DNA of 51,973 nt from Bilifractor porci. GTDB lineage: Bacteria; Bacillota; Clostridia; Lachnospirales; Lachnospiraceae. Numbering within the stretch: the first letter of the stretch is position 1; each line of letters begins with the position of its first letter. The notes under the pieces were generated by a model. The model saw only the letters and a list, made by a program, of their open reading frames with translations. It was not told the DNA's origin and did not search any database. Made by a program: the position numbers and the translations under genes. Of this stretch, positions 13,977-23,205 are shown piece by piece. Where the stretch lies: contig NZ_VUMV01000011.1 in the NCBI RefSeq assembly GCF_009696005.1, positions 1-51,973 on the forward strand, read 5' to 3'.

Positions 13977-16900
13977 TTATCCGTTCTCTGTTTTCTTTCT
14001 TTTCTTATAAAGTATCAGGAATGCCGCAGCAGATGCAGAGAGCATCAGGACATACAGCGGGGGTGCCGACATATCGCCGGTCTTCGGGGCTGAGCCCGGC
14101 CCGGATGACGGATTTGCCTTCTTCTCCACAATCGTTACCGACTGATCCGCGGAATTCAGATCCGCATGCGAAGCGACAAGAACATCCTCCTGATACAGAT
14201 CTTCAAACACGACGACCGTCTGTCCTCCCAGCGCCAGAGAATCAAAGGAAAATGCCATGTCCACCACGCACTCTTCCGCTGAGGCGGTAAAGGTCTTTTC
14301 CGCGGTAACCTCCTTGCCGTTCTCCTTCAGTACGGTTCCGTCCGTCTTTTTGTACAGGTGTCCCGTCAGGCGGTAAGTATTTCCGGGAACAAGATTCCTG
14401 CAGGTAATATGATCGGTCAGCGTCGTCTTTCCGGAGGCTTCCGCCTGCTTTTTCCCGCCGATATCAGCCTTCGTGCTGACAGACGGATACGATACGGTCT
14501 GATCCGCATCATTCAGATCCGCATGCGTGTTCACCTCTGTCTGCTCCAGATAAAGCGTCTCAAATGCGACCACAGATTTTCCCGCCAGCAGTTTTGATGA
14601 GAAGGAAAAGACAAGATCCACCTCCATCTCTTTTTTATCTGCCCGGAAGGATGTCTGTGCCGTCACCTCTGTTCCGTCCTCATTCTGCAGCGGCTTCCCC
14701 GTATCTTTCCGCACAAGTGTTCCCTTTACCGTGTAGTCTTTCCCTTCCAGAAGATTGCTGCAGACGACATGATCTCTGACGGCCGCCTTTTCTGCCACCA
14801 TGCCTGTGTGCGTATCCGTCTGGCCGTCTGCCGCTGTAGTCTTGACCCCGGGCAGCCGGACGGTCTGCGCTTCCTCCTCGATATTTTCGTGGGAAACGAC
14901 CTCCCTTCCGGACTGATAGAGCTTTTCAAATACAACAAGACTCTTTCCCTCCAGCGCTGCCGCGGAAAACGTGAAGGACATCTCCTCCGTTCCCTCCGGC
15001 GAAGCCGGTGTAAACGTTTTTTCCGCGGATACAGACCTGCCGTTTACCTTAACCGGTTTTCCGGTTTCCCTGTCGACCAGGGTTCCTTTCAAGGTATATG
15101 CGGTATCCGCAACAAGATTGCGATAGCGCACCCGGTCGACGATCTCCGTCTTTTCACTTACCGCCGCCAGCTTTCCTCCCGTTGTACGGTCCGCCGCTTC
15201 GGTCCGGATATCCGGGTAGTGCACCGTCTGTTTCTCGTCCTTTATATCTGCGTGAACAGCTGCCGTAATTTCTCCGTCCTTCACGGTTTCAAAGGCAACC
15301 GCCGACTTTCCCGCAAACAGGGAGGAATCCAGCGAGAAGGAAAGAACCACCTCTCCGTCCGGTGCCTCCGGCCGGAATACCCGCTTTGCGGTGACCGGTT
15401 TCCCCGCGCTGTCCTTCAGTGCTTCGCCCGTCTCTTTGTCCATCAGAGTTCCTGTCAGCGTGTATTTTCTATGCGGATCCAGCCCCCGGTATACAACCCG
15501 GTCTGCGACCGTTGTCTTTTCCGCTACAGTTCCCGTGTGTGTACCTGTCCCGCCGTCCGCTGCTACGGTTTTTAGCTCCGGAACACGGATTGTCTGGGAT
15601 TCATCCGTAAGGTCCGCGTGTTCCGCAACTTCCAGCCCGTCCCAGTACAGTTTTTCCACAACAGCCAGCTCCGTGCCTTCCAGACCGGCGGTATCCAGTG
15701 CGAAATTTACCGTTACCGTCCCTTTGGATTTTTCAGGCCGGAACGTTTTTATAGCTGACGCGACAACCTGATCCCTGTCGTCCTTTCTGACCAGTTTTCC
15801 CTGCAGCGTATAGGTTCTTCCCGGTGTCAGCCTGCTGTAAGAGACGGAATCCTCAATCGTAACCGAGGCGTCCGCAGGTGCCGTATGTGAGCCTGTGGTT
15901 TTTTCCAATGCCGTGGTTTTCAGCACAATGTCCGGATTCATAGCCGGATCCAGCCACACGGTCCCGTTGTTGTCCCGGATATCTGCAGTGGCAAGAACCA
16001 GCTCTTTTCCTTTATTTGCCCGGCACTGCAGCTCCCGGATCTCATAACTGTCATACAGAAGCGCTCCTCTCTGGTCATCCAGCGCCTTTTCGCTTCCGAA
16101 CCAGATTCCCGCTGTGCCGTCGAGCTTTGCTTCCTCGGTAAATGTTTTTCCGTCTGTGTACTTGTCCATGCTGTTCGTGCGGAAGGAGTGCTTCCGGTAC
16201 CGGGAACTGGTGCTGACCACCCCGTTTTCATCCGAAACAACCACATGGCGCTCCCCGGTCGTCCGGGAGGTAATCAGGAACGGGATTCCCGCCATCAGCT
16301 TTCCGTTTTCATCAATCTTCTTAAACTGCAGATCTCCCCGTATAACATCGTCCGCTGCCGTAATTCCGTTTTCGCTGATGGCCTGGTTTTCATAGGTAAG
16401 GATGCCCGACAAAGCCCCGCCTCCATCCGTACCCGGCCGGATCTGTGCCAGACATTTCCCGTCTGCCTGTACTTCCCGGCCGCCCTGCCCGGAGCTGCTG
16501 AGCGTATAATGATTTCCTAACAGATACCCTTTTGCCGCCCTGGTCTCCTCTACCGTAATGGTTCCCAGCGGAAGCACCACCCGGCCGTCCAGGATAAAAA
16601 ATCCGTCGCCGGACAGCCTGTAGTTTCTTTGATCGGAGATGGCTGTACGATAGGTTCCGTCCGGCTGCCGCAATGTCTGCAGCACCCAGGTCCTGTCCGG
16701 ACTCTGCGGCAGATCCTTCTTTGTAAACCAGCCCTTGTAATAGCAGACGGTAAAAAGAGTGCCCTCCAGGGAAGCGCCGCCCTGCGCGTCCTTCCCCTCG
16801 CTGTCCTTTTTTTTCACTTCGACCGCCGCCGTATCACTGCAGGGAATTTCCCGCGCCTGCAGGACATACGGATTCTTCTCGGTATACTCCGCCGACAGCT

Positions 16901-18461
16901 TTACCGGATAAATGGTATCATCCAAAAGGTAACCCGGCGATGCCTGAAGCTCTTTTACATAATACGTTCCAATAGAAGGAACCCTGCAGGAACCTGTATT
17001 TCCCTCCTGATCCGTGGTGAGCCTCCCCACCTCCTGTGTGCACTTTTCATCTGAAAAGACTCCGTAAACAGCTCCTTTCAGGGAGTAGCAGGGATTGGAC
17101 TCCGTCAGATCAGGCCCGGAACTCTGTTTTTTCAGACGAATCCAGGACGGCGGAACAATTTTTACATCCGCCCTGGCCGGATTCGGGTTGGTGATGTCCG
17201 CTCCAAGCGCGTGGGAAAATGCCTGCAGCCCGGATGACAGGCGGTACAGCTTTGCCGTGTACTGCGTCTGCCCGGCTCCGGCCTGTACCTGGAAGGAATA
17301 GCCTCTGGCCAGCGCTTTGGCGGCAGCCGCGGGAAGAACAATGCGGAAGGTATAGCCGGATCCGTTCTCCTGAAGCTTCTGCACCGTGGCCCCGGCAGGA
17401 ACATCCCCTGTCAGGGTGACATCGGGCGCCGCCCCGTATCTGGCTGTCAATGTATAGGCATCCGTTGCGTAAAAATTTCCGCTCCCGTCCGCCTTCATGG
17501 AGATATCCGCCGGAGAAGCCAGAGTTACCTCCGGCGTGACATAAGACGCCGCGTCCGGATGCGCGTCCGCGTACGCGATGGCGTCCTGAAACAGCTGCAT
17601 CGCCTTATCCTTTACCCCGTGTCCCGTGGTCAGCTCACGATAATTGATGCTGAAGCCGGCATTGCGGTCGCCGGCGATTCCCTCGGTGTCTACCAGCACC
17701 CCGTACTTGTCCAGAACACCCCAGACAGCCATCTGCGTCACGGCGTAATCATAATTTCCATCCCCTGTAGAATAAGCGGCATTCCGTGTTTTTTGCCCCA
17801 GCCTGTACTGGCCGTTTCCCAGAACATAGGAACAGGCTGCTTCCGCCCGGCTGTTCCCCCAGTAGTTGGAGGCAAGCGTGTATGTGCCGTCCCTGGAGCT
17901 CTTTACCCTTTCCATACAGTAGACAGAGTCCCCGTCTGTCGTTGCGTGTTTTTTCAGATAGCCTCCGTAATACCGGTAGTATGAGGGATCATCCGTGATC
18001 CGCACACGAATGGTCCGGTCTCCCGCCGCTATCCTGCGGATGCCCGGAAGCTTCGCCCCGGCAGACGGATCCCGCATTTCCACAAGATCCGTTTCCTCTG
18101 TCGTTATTTCCGCGGTTTCTTCTTCCGGGACGCCTGCGGGTGCCTGTTCAACAGAAGAGGATTCTGCCTGCTGCACCTCCGCTTCCGGTCTGGCCACGGT
18201 TCCGCTCTCCGCTCCGCCTTCGTCTTCCGGATTCTCTCCGGAAGTCTCTTCTCCGGCTCCGCCCTGTTCTACGGACATTTCTTCCGTATTGACCTGTTCC
18301 TCCGCCTCGTCCGTACCGGATGAGGAACGGATGTCCTCTGTCTGCTCCCCTGCAGACGACATGGTACGGACCGGCTCTTCCGCCGCCCATACCGGCGCCG
18401 GTGAAACGGTCGTCAGACAGATCACCGCCGCCGCCAGGAAAGCAATTACTTTGTTTCTCAT
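13977..18461 (-). CDS. sortase-anchored surface adhesin with thioester and VaFE domains
   Basis: The 1494-residue protein begins with a signal peptide (cleavage after APVWA, about residue 27). An acidic, Ser/Glu-rich linker follows to about residue 130. Next is a thioester-type head. The YCMERV cysteine and the glutamine of YDYAVTQMAVWG match the Cys-Gln pair that forms an internal thioester for covalent host binding. One or two SpaA/Cna-B-like domains follow (AVYGVFSDEKCTQEVG, SPGYLLDD). Then come five tandem VaFE-type repeats of about 105 residues (VTIEDSVSYSRLTPGRTYTL and related), each with AxFExLY-like strands. It ends with the sorting signal APKTGD, a hydrophobic helix and KKRKKTENG. 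The start has AAAGGAGA spacing. A long leader lies upstream. It is likely a cell-wall-linked stalk protein. Confidence 0.93.
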   Translation of the reverse strand: MRNKVIAFLAAAVICLTTVSPAPVWAAEEPVRTMSSAGEQTEDIRSSSGTDEAEEQVNTEEMSVEQGGAGEETSGENPEDEGGAESGTVARPEAEVQQAESSSVEQAPAGVPEEETAEITTEETDLVEMRDPSAGAKLPGIRRIAAGDRTIRVRITDDPSYYRYYGGYLKKHATTDGDSVYCMERVKSSRDGTYTLASNYWGNSRAEAACSYVLGNGQYRLGQKTRNAAYSTGDGNYDYAVTQMAVWGVLDKYGVLVDTEGIAGDRNAGFSINYRELTTGHGVKDKAMQLFQDAIAYADAHPDAASYVTPEVTLASPADISMKADGSGNFYATDAYTLTARYGAAPDVTLTGDVPAGATVQKLQENGSGYTFRIVLPAAAAKALARGYSFQVQAGAGQTQYTAKLYRLSSGLQAFSHALGADITNPNPARADVKIVPPSWIRLKKQSSGPDLTESNPCYSLKGAVYGVFSDEKCTQEVGRLTTDQEGNTGSCRVPSIGTYYVKELQASPGYLLDDTIYPVKLSAEYTEKNPYVLQAREIPCSDTAAVEVKKKDSEGKDAQGGASLEGTLFTVCYYKGWFTKKDLPQSPDRTWVLQTLRQPDGTYRTAISDQRNYRLSGDGFFILDGRVVLPLGTITVEETRAAKGYLLGNHYTLSSSGQGGREVQADGKCLAQIRPGTDGGGALSGILTYENQAISENGITAADDVIRGDLQFKKIDENGKLMAGIPFLITSRTTGERHVVVSDENGVVSTSSRYRKHSFRTNSMDKYTDGKTFTEEAKLDGTAGIWFGSEKALDDQRGALLYDSYEIRELQCRANKGKELVLATADIRDNNGTVWLDPAMNPDIVLKTTALEKTTGSHTAPADASVTIEDSVSYSRLTPGRTYTLQGKLVRKDDRDQVVASAIKTFRPEKSKGTVTVNFALDTAGLEGTELAVVEKLYWDGLEVAEHADLTDESQTIRVPELKTVAADGGTGTHTGTVAEKTTVADRVVYRGLDPHRKYTLTGTLMDKETGEALKDSAGKPVTAKRVFRPEAPDGEVVLSFSLDSSLFAGKSAVAFETVKDGEITAAVHADIKDEKQTVHYPDIRTEAADRTTGGKLAAVSEKTEIVDRVRYRNLVADTAYTLKGTLVDRETGKPVKVNGRSVSAEKTFTPASPEGTEEMSFTFSAAALEGKSLVVFEKLYQSGREVVSHENIEEEAQTVRLPGVKTTAADGQTDTHTGMVAEKAAVRDHVVCSNLLEGKDYTVKGTLVRKDTGKPLQNEDGTEVTAQTSFRADKKEMEVDLVFSFSSKLLAGKSVVAFETLYLEQTEVNTHADLNDADQTVSYPSVSTKADIGGKKQAEASGKTTLTDHITCRNLVPGNTYRLTGHLYKKTDGTVLKENGKEVTAEKTFTASAEECVVDMAFSFDSLALGGQTVVVFEDLYQEDVLVASHADLNSADQSVTIVEKKANPSSGPGSAPKTGDMSAPPLYVLMLSASAAAFLILYKKRKKTENG

Positions 18462-18474
18462 AAATTCTCCTTTC

Positions 18475-18822
18475 CGCTGCTTAAAATCCAGCCGTTTTTG
18501 TACCCACAGAGGCAGTCAGGGGCCTGCCCTCTGCAGGGGAAATTTCGTTTTCCGCATGTCTCCTCCCCTCTGTCTGACATTCCGGACAGCACGACAGGAC
18601 CCCGCAGACGGGCTCTGTCCCTGTGTGTCATTCCACCGCACTTACGCCGTGCCCGGTATGTATCTTTGGTAACTTTCCGCAGAACTGCGGATCGGATTCA
18701 GAAATGACCGCCTTTTGCAGAGAGTGGCGGAGTTCCGCACTCGTCTGCAAACCAAAAAGAAATGCTGCAAGAGCAGTAAAAAATGCGCCTGAATATCCCG
18801 GCCGATACCGGAAAAAATAGTA
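18475..18822 (-). promoter_or_regulatory. long structured leader of the adhesin gene
   Basis: About 360 nt separate the predicted promoter and the adhesin start. Minus-strand RNA contains a long hairpin (TTGCAGA plus GAGTGCGG paired with CCGCCACTC plus TCTGCAA, about 18714-18754), a CCGCAG/CTGCGG hairpin near 18685-18700, and several GC-rich repeats toward the leader peptide. I could not match it to a known riboswitch consensus, including the c-di-GMP types often found ahead of adhesins. Confidence 0.4.
18516..18557 (-). CDS. candidate 13-aa leader peptide of the adhesin mRNA
   Basis: A GGGGAGGAG site precedes ATG and a 13-codon frame (MRKTKFPLQRAGP), 54 nt ahead of the adhesin start. Its stop lies in the loop of a hairpin formed by CAGAGGGCAG and CTGCCTCTG. 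This order (small frame, then stem) recalls attenuators, but no T-run follows. Confidence 0.35.
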   Translation of the reverse strand: MRKTKFPLQRAGP

Positions 18823-18852
18823 AGTAAAGAGAACCCGAAAAAAACAGGTCAA
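18823..18852 (-). promoter_or_regulatory. predicted adhesin promoter
   Basis: Minus-strand TTGACC (18852-18847), an 18-bp spacer and TTTACT (18828-18823) lie in an unusually A/T-rich tract (18800-18900). They would start a leader of about 360 nt. Confidence 0.45.
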
Positions 18853-19040
18853 GAAAAAATAAGAACTAAAAAGAAAAAACAAGAAAAGAAAATAAAAGAA
18901 ACGACAGGAAACAATTCTCCAGACAGAATCCCGATTTAAGAATTATGTCACCTGCATCTACATCATACCGCTATCCCGCCTGGGATTGCAAGACCGGAGC
19001 TGAAAAAAACTAACAATTTGCTAACCACCGGCATAGAAAA

Positions 19041-19079
19041 ATCCCCGGAACCCGCATAAATAAAGGGTATTCCGGGGAT
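19041..19079 (-). terminator. terminator of the tRNA-Thr/tRNA-CAU transcript
   Basis: ATCCCCGGAA (19041-19050) and TTCCGGGGAT (19070-19079) are perfectly complementary with an inner ACCC/GGGT extension. In the minus-strand RNA a U-rich tract follows, so this ends the two-tRNA transcript. Confidence 0.85.
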
Positions 19080-19086
19080 ATTCCAA

Positions 19087-19160
19087 TGGATCTTCGGGGA
19101 CTCGAACCCAGGACCGATCGGTTATGAGCCGACTGCTCTAACCAACTGAGCTAAAGATCC
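19087..19160 (-). tRNA. tRNA with CAU anticodon (elongator Met, or Ile2)
   Basis: The 74-nt cloverleaf has acceptor GGATCTT with AAGATCC, D-arm TAGCTCAGTTGG, anticodon loop CTCATAA and T arm GGTTCGAGTCC. CCA is not encoded. Elongator Met and lysidine-modified Ile tRNAs cannot be told apart with certainty by eye. The initiator is unlikely. Confidence 0.92.
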
Positions 19161-19164
19161 GTAG

Positions 19165-19237
19165 AGCCGATGATCGGACTCGAACCGATAACCTGCTGAT
19201 TACAAATCAGCTGCTCTGCCAATTGAGCCACATCGGC
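19165..19237 (-). tRNA. tRNA-Thr (TGT)
   Basis: The 73-nt cloverleaf has acceptor GCCGATG with CATCGGC, D-arm GGCTCAATTGG, anticodon loop TTTGTAA (TGT) and T arm GGTTCGAGTCC. It sits 4 nt before tRNA-CAU in the same transcript. A promoter TTGCCT-17-TAAGAT lies upstream on the minus strand. Confidence 0.95.
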
Positions 19238-19300
19238 GTGCAGCACGCCTATTCGCAGCAAACAAAATCTTAACACACATTTTTTTCAAAGGCAAGCAGA

Positions 19301-19329
19301 TTGTATTCCCTCTTTGAAAATGCTATACT
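19301..19329 (+). promoter_or_regulatory. promoter of nicotinate phosphoribosyltransferase
   Basis: TTGTAT (19301-19306), a 17-bp spacer and TATACT (19324-19329). The leader of about 115 nt can close as GGACTG (19388-19393) with CAGTCC (19431-19436). No TGTC-type NiaR site like that at nadA is evident. Confidence 0.65.
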
Positions 19330-19451
19330 TTTGAGAAACGCGGCACGCAGTTTAGATGCCCCGCAACCCTGTCTGTCACAGTGTCTGGGACTGCCTTTGT
19401 TACCGCCGGGTTAACGCTTTGCCGGCCGGCCAGTCCGGAATGGAGAATTTA

Positions 19452-20954
19452 ATGTCAAACCCTAATATTACTTTGATGACTGACCTCTATGAGCTTACCA
19501 TGATGCAGGGCTACTATAAGAACCCTACGGATCAGATCGTGGTTTTCGACGCCTTTTACCGGGTGAACCCCTGCGACGGCGGCTATGCGATATGCGCCGG
19601 ACTGGAGCAGGTTATAGACTATATCCGGGATCTGCATTTTGATCCGGACGATATTGATTACCTGCGCAGCCTCCATCTCTTTGAGGATGATTTTCTGGAA
19701 TATCTCCGAGGATTTCATTTTACAGGCGATATTTACGCCATTCCCGAAGGAACGGTTGTCTTTCCGCGGGAACCGCTGGTAAAGGTAATCGCCCCGCTGA
19801 TGGAAGCCCAGCTGATCGAACCGGCCCTCCTGAATCTGATCAACCACCAGTCCCTGATCGCCACCCGTGCGTCCCGTGTCGTACACGCCGCAAAGGGCGA
19901 CGGAATCATGGAATTCGGCCTGCGCCGCGCGCAGGGTCCGGATGCGGGAACTCTGGGAGCCAGGGCCGCTGTCATCGGCGGCTGTATCGGGACCTCTAAC
20001 GTGCTGACCGGAAAGCTGTTCCATGTACCGGTCAAGGGAACCCATGCGCACAGCTGGATTATGAGCTTTCCGGATGAGCTGACCGCTTTCCGCACCTACG
20101 CAAAGCTGTATCCCAATGCCTGTATTCTTCTGGTGGACACCTATGACGTGCTGAAATCCGGTGTGCCGAATGCCATCCGGGTATTTCAGGAAATGCGTGA
20201 CGCAGGCATCCCGTTAAAGGGATACGGCATTCGCATTGATTCCGGAGATCTGGCTTATTTGTCCAAAATGGCCTACCGCATGCTGGACGAAGCCGGGTTC
20301 GGAGACGCCATCATATCCGCCTCCAGCGACCTGGATGAATACCTGATTAACTCCCTGAAGGAGCAGGGGGCGAAGATCAATTCCTGGGGCGTGGGAACCA
20401 ATCTGATTACCTCGAACGGGTGGTCCGCCTTCGGCGGCGTCTATAAGATGGCGGCCATAAAAAATAAAAACGACCGGGAATTCACGCCGAAGATCAAGCT
20501 CTCGGAAAACACGGAAAAGGTGACGAATCCCGGCAATAAAACGGTCTTCCGGCTCTATTCCAAAACCACCGGAAAGATCAAGGCGGATCTGATCGCCCTG
20601 GAGGGCGAATCCTTTGATCCGGAAAAGGATCTGACCATTTTTGACCCTATCAGCACCTGGAAAAAAACAACGCTCCGCGGCGGCAGCTATTCCGTCCGGG
20701 AGCTTCTGGTTCCGGTCTTCAAAAACGGGCTCTGTGTGTACCACTCCCCGGAGGTCATGGAGATCCAGAAGGTCTGCAAAAGAGAACTGGACACCCTATG
20801 GGAAGAATCCAGGCGCCTGATGAATCCTCACCAGGTCTATGTGGATCTGTCTGACAAGCTGTATGATATGAAGAAACAGCTTTTTGAGGAAATGAGCCTG
20901 AAGGAGCAGCAGGCACACAGAGCTTCTGAAGATTCTGCAGAAAAGCAGAAATAG
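19452..20954 (+). CDS. pncB: nicotinate phosphoribosyltransferase
   Basis: The enzyme makes nicotinate mononucleotide from nicotinate and PRPP with ATP, the entry step of NAD salvage. The start is the ATG at 19452 behind TGGAG. This gives 500 residues, normal for the Gram-positive form. Family motifs are visible: LMTDLYELTM at the N-terminus, EFGLRRAQG in the active-site region, a TSN segment, GTHAHSWIM, and GYGIRIDSGDLAYLS. The C-terminus ends in a charged tail. It is a single-gene unit convergent with the hydantoinase gene. Its substrate nicotinate links it functionally to the nadA/nadB/nadC/niaR locus about 20 kb away. Confidence 0.96.
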   Translation: MSNPNITLMTDLYELTMMQGYYKNPTDQIVVFDAFYRVNPCDGGYAICAGLEQVIDYIRDLHFDPDDIDYLRSLHLFEDDFLEYLRGFHFTGDIYAIPEGTVVFPREPLVKVIAPLMEAQLIEPALLNLINHQSLIATRASRVVHAAKGDGIMEFGLRRAQGPDAGTLGARAAVIGGCIGTSNVLTGKLFHVPVKGTHAHSWIMSFPDELTAFRTYAKLYPNACILLVDTYDVLKSGVPNAIRVFQEMRDAGIPLKGYGIRIDSGDLAYLSKMAYRMLDEAGFGDAIISASSDLDEYLINSLKEQGAKINSWGVGTNLITSNGWSAFGGVYKMAAIKNKNDREFTPKIKLSENTEKVTNPGNKTVFRLYSKTTGKIKADLIALEGESFDPEKDLTIFDPISTWKKTTLRGGSYSVRELLVPVFKNGLCVYHSPEVMEIQKVCKRELDTLWEESRRLMNPHQVYVDLSDKLYDMKKQLFEEMSLKEQQAHRASEDSAEKQK

Positions 20955-20993
20955 AGACGTCTGTGTGCCGCGGCTCCCGGCGGTTGCAGGGAG

Positions 20994-23012
20994 TTACTGT
21001 CCGACCGAGAAGGAATCCGTCGCGACGCTCTCCACAATGCTTTCAAAGAACATACTGGATTTTCCCGCCGCACTGCGAATCTGGTGTACGCTGGTCCTGA
21101 TTTCCGGACGCCCGGAGGCTCCCTGCCTCCGGGCTTTTTCCAGCACCTTCTCTGCCGTCAGCCGTCTGGCAAAGGCTTCCGCCTCGTCGTAATCCTCGAA
21201 CATCCGGCGGACTTCCCCTTCATAGACCGAATAGCCCTTCAGCTCCGCGCCCTCATATTCCGCCTTCACTCGGGACTGCACGCTGGTTACAATCCGGCTG
21301 GCAATGGCTCCCAGGGCGTTCGCCACCGGCGCGTAATTGCCGATCACCGCCCGTGTTCCAAGCAATTCGGCTACCTTCGGAAGAAAAATGTGCACCGGAG
21401 CCCCCACACCGATGATGGGAAGATCTGTCCGAATCTGAAAATCCATCCAATCCGGCTTCCTTCCGGCGTAAACCTCCTCAAAGGTACTCTCAATCAGCTT
21501 CCGTACTCCCTCCTGCCGGAGCAGACGTTTCTGCTTCGGGTATTTTTGCTCCAGAAGAATTCTGGCAAGGTTGCAGTACATGCGCCGGATTACCATTTTA
21601 TAGATGGCGTCCGGAATTTCCTCCGCGATTTCCTTTACATTTTCCGCCAGAAAACGGATGGACTCCAGCGCCGCCCGCGGATCATAAACAGGGAAATCCC
21701 CCTTGATGACCATCATATCTGTCGGGGTCAGGCCGCTTCTCATCACAATTCCCTCGTCCTCCAGACGTTCTGTCTTCAGGGTGTACATATCCATTCCGAG
21801 AACCGACGCCAGTTCCTCCGGCATAAGCGGGCCTTTCTGCAGGGCGCCGCAGATCTGCATCTCCTCGTCCGAATAATTGTCCGGATGTTCCGGATACTTC
21901 TGCAGCACATAAAACTCATTCAGCATGCGGGTATGTCTCCGCTCCGCCTCGGCAAGCGTATGGAGCCGGTCCGCAATTCCCGGGTACACCGATGCAAGGA
22001 CAGAGACCGGAATAACGCGCCGCCCGTCCAGGATCAGTTTTTCATCCCGAAAACGGACCGCAGAATCCCCCCCGAGAAGGAAAGTGTCGATATACATTCC
22101 CTGCACCGTCGTCTGCCACTGTCCGATGGAAATCCCGCGCTTATCGGTCACAGGATGCCCGTCACGGATCAGGGCGACATCGGTAGTCGTTCCTCCCATA
22201 TCCACAATCAACGCGTCGCTTTCCCCCGCCAGGACACTTCCGCCGATCGCGCTTGCCGCCGGTCCGGAGAGAAGGGTTTCCACCGGCACATCCCTTGTCA
22301 TGACTTCCGACATCAGGCTGCCGTCGCTTCTTACAATGGCAATCGGGATATCCAGATCTCTTTCCTTCAGGACGTTCTTAACCGCCTCCAGGAACTGTGC
22401 GATCAGCGGGACAAGCCTGGCATTGAGCAGCGTCCCGGCTCCTCTGCGGAGGACATCCACCTCGTCAAACAGCTCATACGCGGTTGTCACGGAAAAATGC
22501 ATGGTATCCCTGATGATCTCAGCCGCTTTATTCTCCAGACTTCCCCCGTCTGCCTGCGGGAATACCTGTGTCACACCGACTGCCCCGCAGTCCCGGAACC
22601 AGTCCCGGCAGTGTTTGGAGAGCAGATTCCAATCCGGTTCTTTTTCATCCGGAAACATCTGTCTTGGCTTTCCGTCCAGAAAAACCAGCTGGTCCAGATC
22701 CCGGAATCCATAGGATGCATAGACCTGTTCCAGATTCCGCATGCGGTCGGGATCCATGCCAATCATCAGGCATCTGGCCCGGCTCCCCTTGTTTTCCAGG
22801 CACGCATTGGTAGCCAGAGTGGTGGAAAGCGCCAGAAGCTTCGCCTGCTTCACCAGGTTCTGATCCATCGCGTCCAGCACTCTTGCGATGCAGAGCTCCA
22901 GATTGTCCCTTGTTGTCAGTGTCTTGCCGGAGCAGAGCACCTTCCTTGCGTCGCAGTCGTAGACAACTGCGTCTGTATAGGTTCCTCCGGTATCAATACC
23001 TATTCCGATCAT
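20994..23012 (-). CDS. hydantoinase/oxoprolinase family protein (HyuA-like)
   Basis: The ATG at 23012 follows TGGAG with 6-nt spacing and gives 672 residues. The N-terminal ATPase fold shows IGIDTGGTYTDAV, and the second phosphate loop shows VDMGGTTTDVALI near residue 270. Family members hydrolyse cyclic amides such as hydantoins or 5-oxoproline, or carboxylate acetone, using ATP. No HyuB partner is adjacent. An unusual internal segment resembles a winged helix (QKGPLMPEELASVLGMDMYT to LTPTDMM). The NhaC-type transporter upstream may share its transcript. The substrate is unknown. Confidence 0.85.
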   Translation of the reverse strand: MIGIGIDTGGTYTDAVVYDCDARKVLCSGKTLTTRDNLELCIARVLDAMDQNLVKQAKLLALSTTLATNACLENKGSRARCLMIGMDPDRMRNLEQVYASYGFRDLDQLVFLDGKPRQMFPDEKEPDWNLLSKHCRDWFRDCGAVGVTQVFPQADGGSLENKAAEIIRDTMHFSVTTAYELFDEVDVLRRGAGTLLNARLVPLIAQFLEAVKNVLKERDLDIPIAIVRSDGSLMSEVMTRDVPVETLLSGPAASAIGGSVLAGESDALIVDMGGTTTDVALIRDGHPVTDKRGISIGQWQTTVQGMYIDTFLLGGDSAVRFRDEKLILDGRRVIPVSVLASVYPGIADRLHTLAEAERRHTRMLNEFYVLQKYPEHPDNYSDEEMQICGALQKGPLMPEELASVLGMDMYTLKTERLEDEGIVMRSGLTPTDMMVIKGDFPVYDPRAALESIRFLAENVKEIAEEIPDAIYKMVIRRMYCNLARILLEQKYPKQKRLLRQEGVRKLIESTFEEVYAGRKPDWMDFQIRTDLPIIGVGAPVHIFLPKVAELLGTRAVIGNYAPVANALGAIASRIVTSVQSRVKAEYEGAELKGYSVYEGEVRRMFEDYDEAEAFARRLTAEKVLEKARRQGASGRPEIRTSVHQIRSAAGKSSMFFESIVESVATDSFSVGQ

Positions 23013-23107
23013 CGTACACTCCATTCCGCCGCCTTTGGCAGACGGCATAAACTTTGATTAAACTGTGAGAAAAGCCTGCTCTCTTTTTTCTGTTTTCAGA
23101 GTAATAC

Positions 23108-23157
23108 ACAGACGGCCACAGATCCATTGCTGACGCAACAAATCTGTGACCGTCTGT
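23108..23157. repeat. 16-bp inverted repeat between NhaC and hydantoinase genes
   Basis: Arms 23108-23123 and 23142-23157 pair except for one central mismatch, with an 18-nt loop. No T-run follows on either strand, so it may stabilise or process the mRNA rather than end it. Confidence 0.6.
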
Positions 23158-23205
23158 AAACCCCGGGCCGCCTGAAACCGGCAGACCGGGCGGAAATGCC
23201 GCTAT

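Noticed and set aside
18640-18760. c-di-GMP or cobalamin riboswitch ahead of the adhesin
   Set aside because: The hairpins do not contain the conserved GEMM or B12-box sequences that I could check by eye.
18628-18882. 84-codon minus-strand frame in the adhesin leader
   Set aside because: It has no ribosome binding site and begins upstream of the predicted promoter; better explained as leader RNA.
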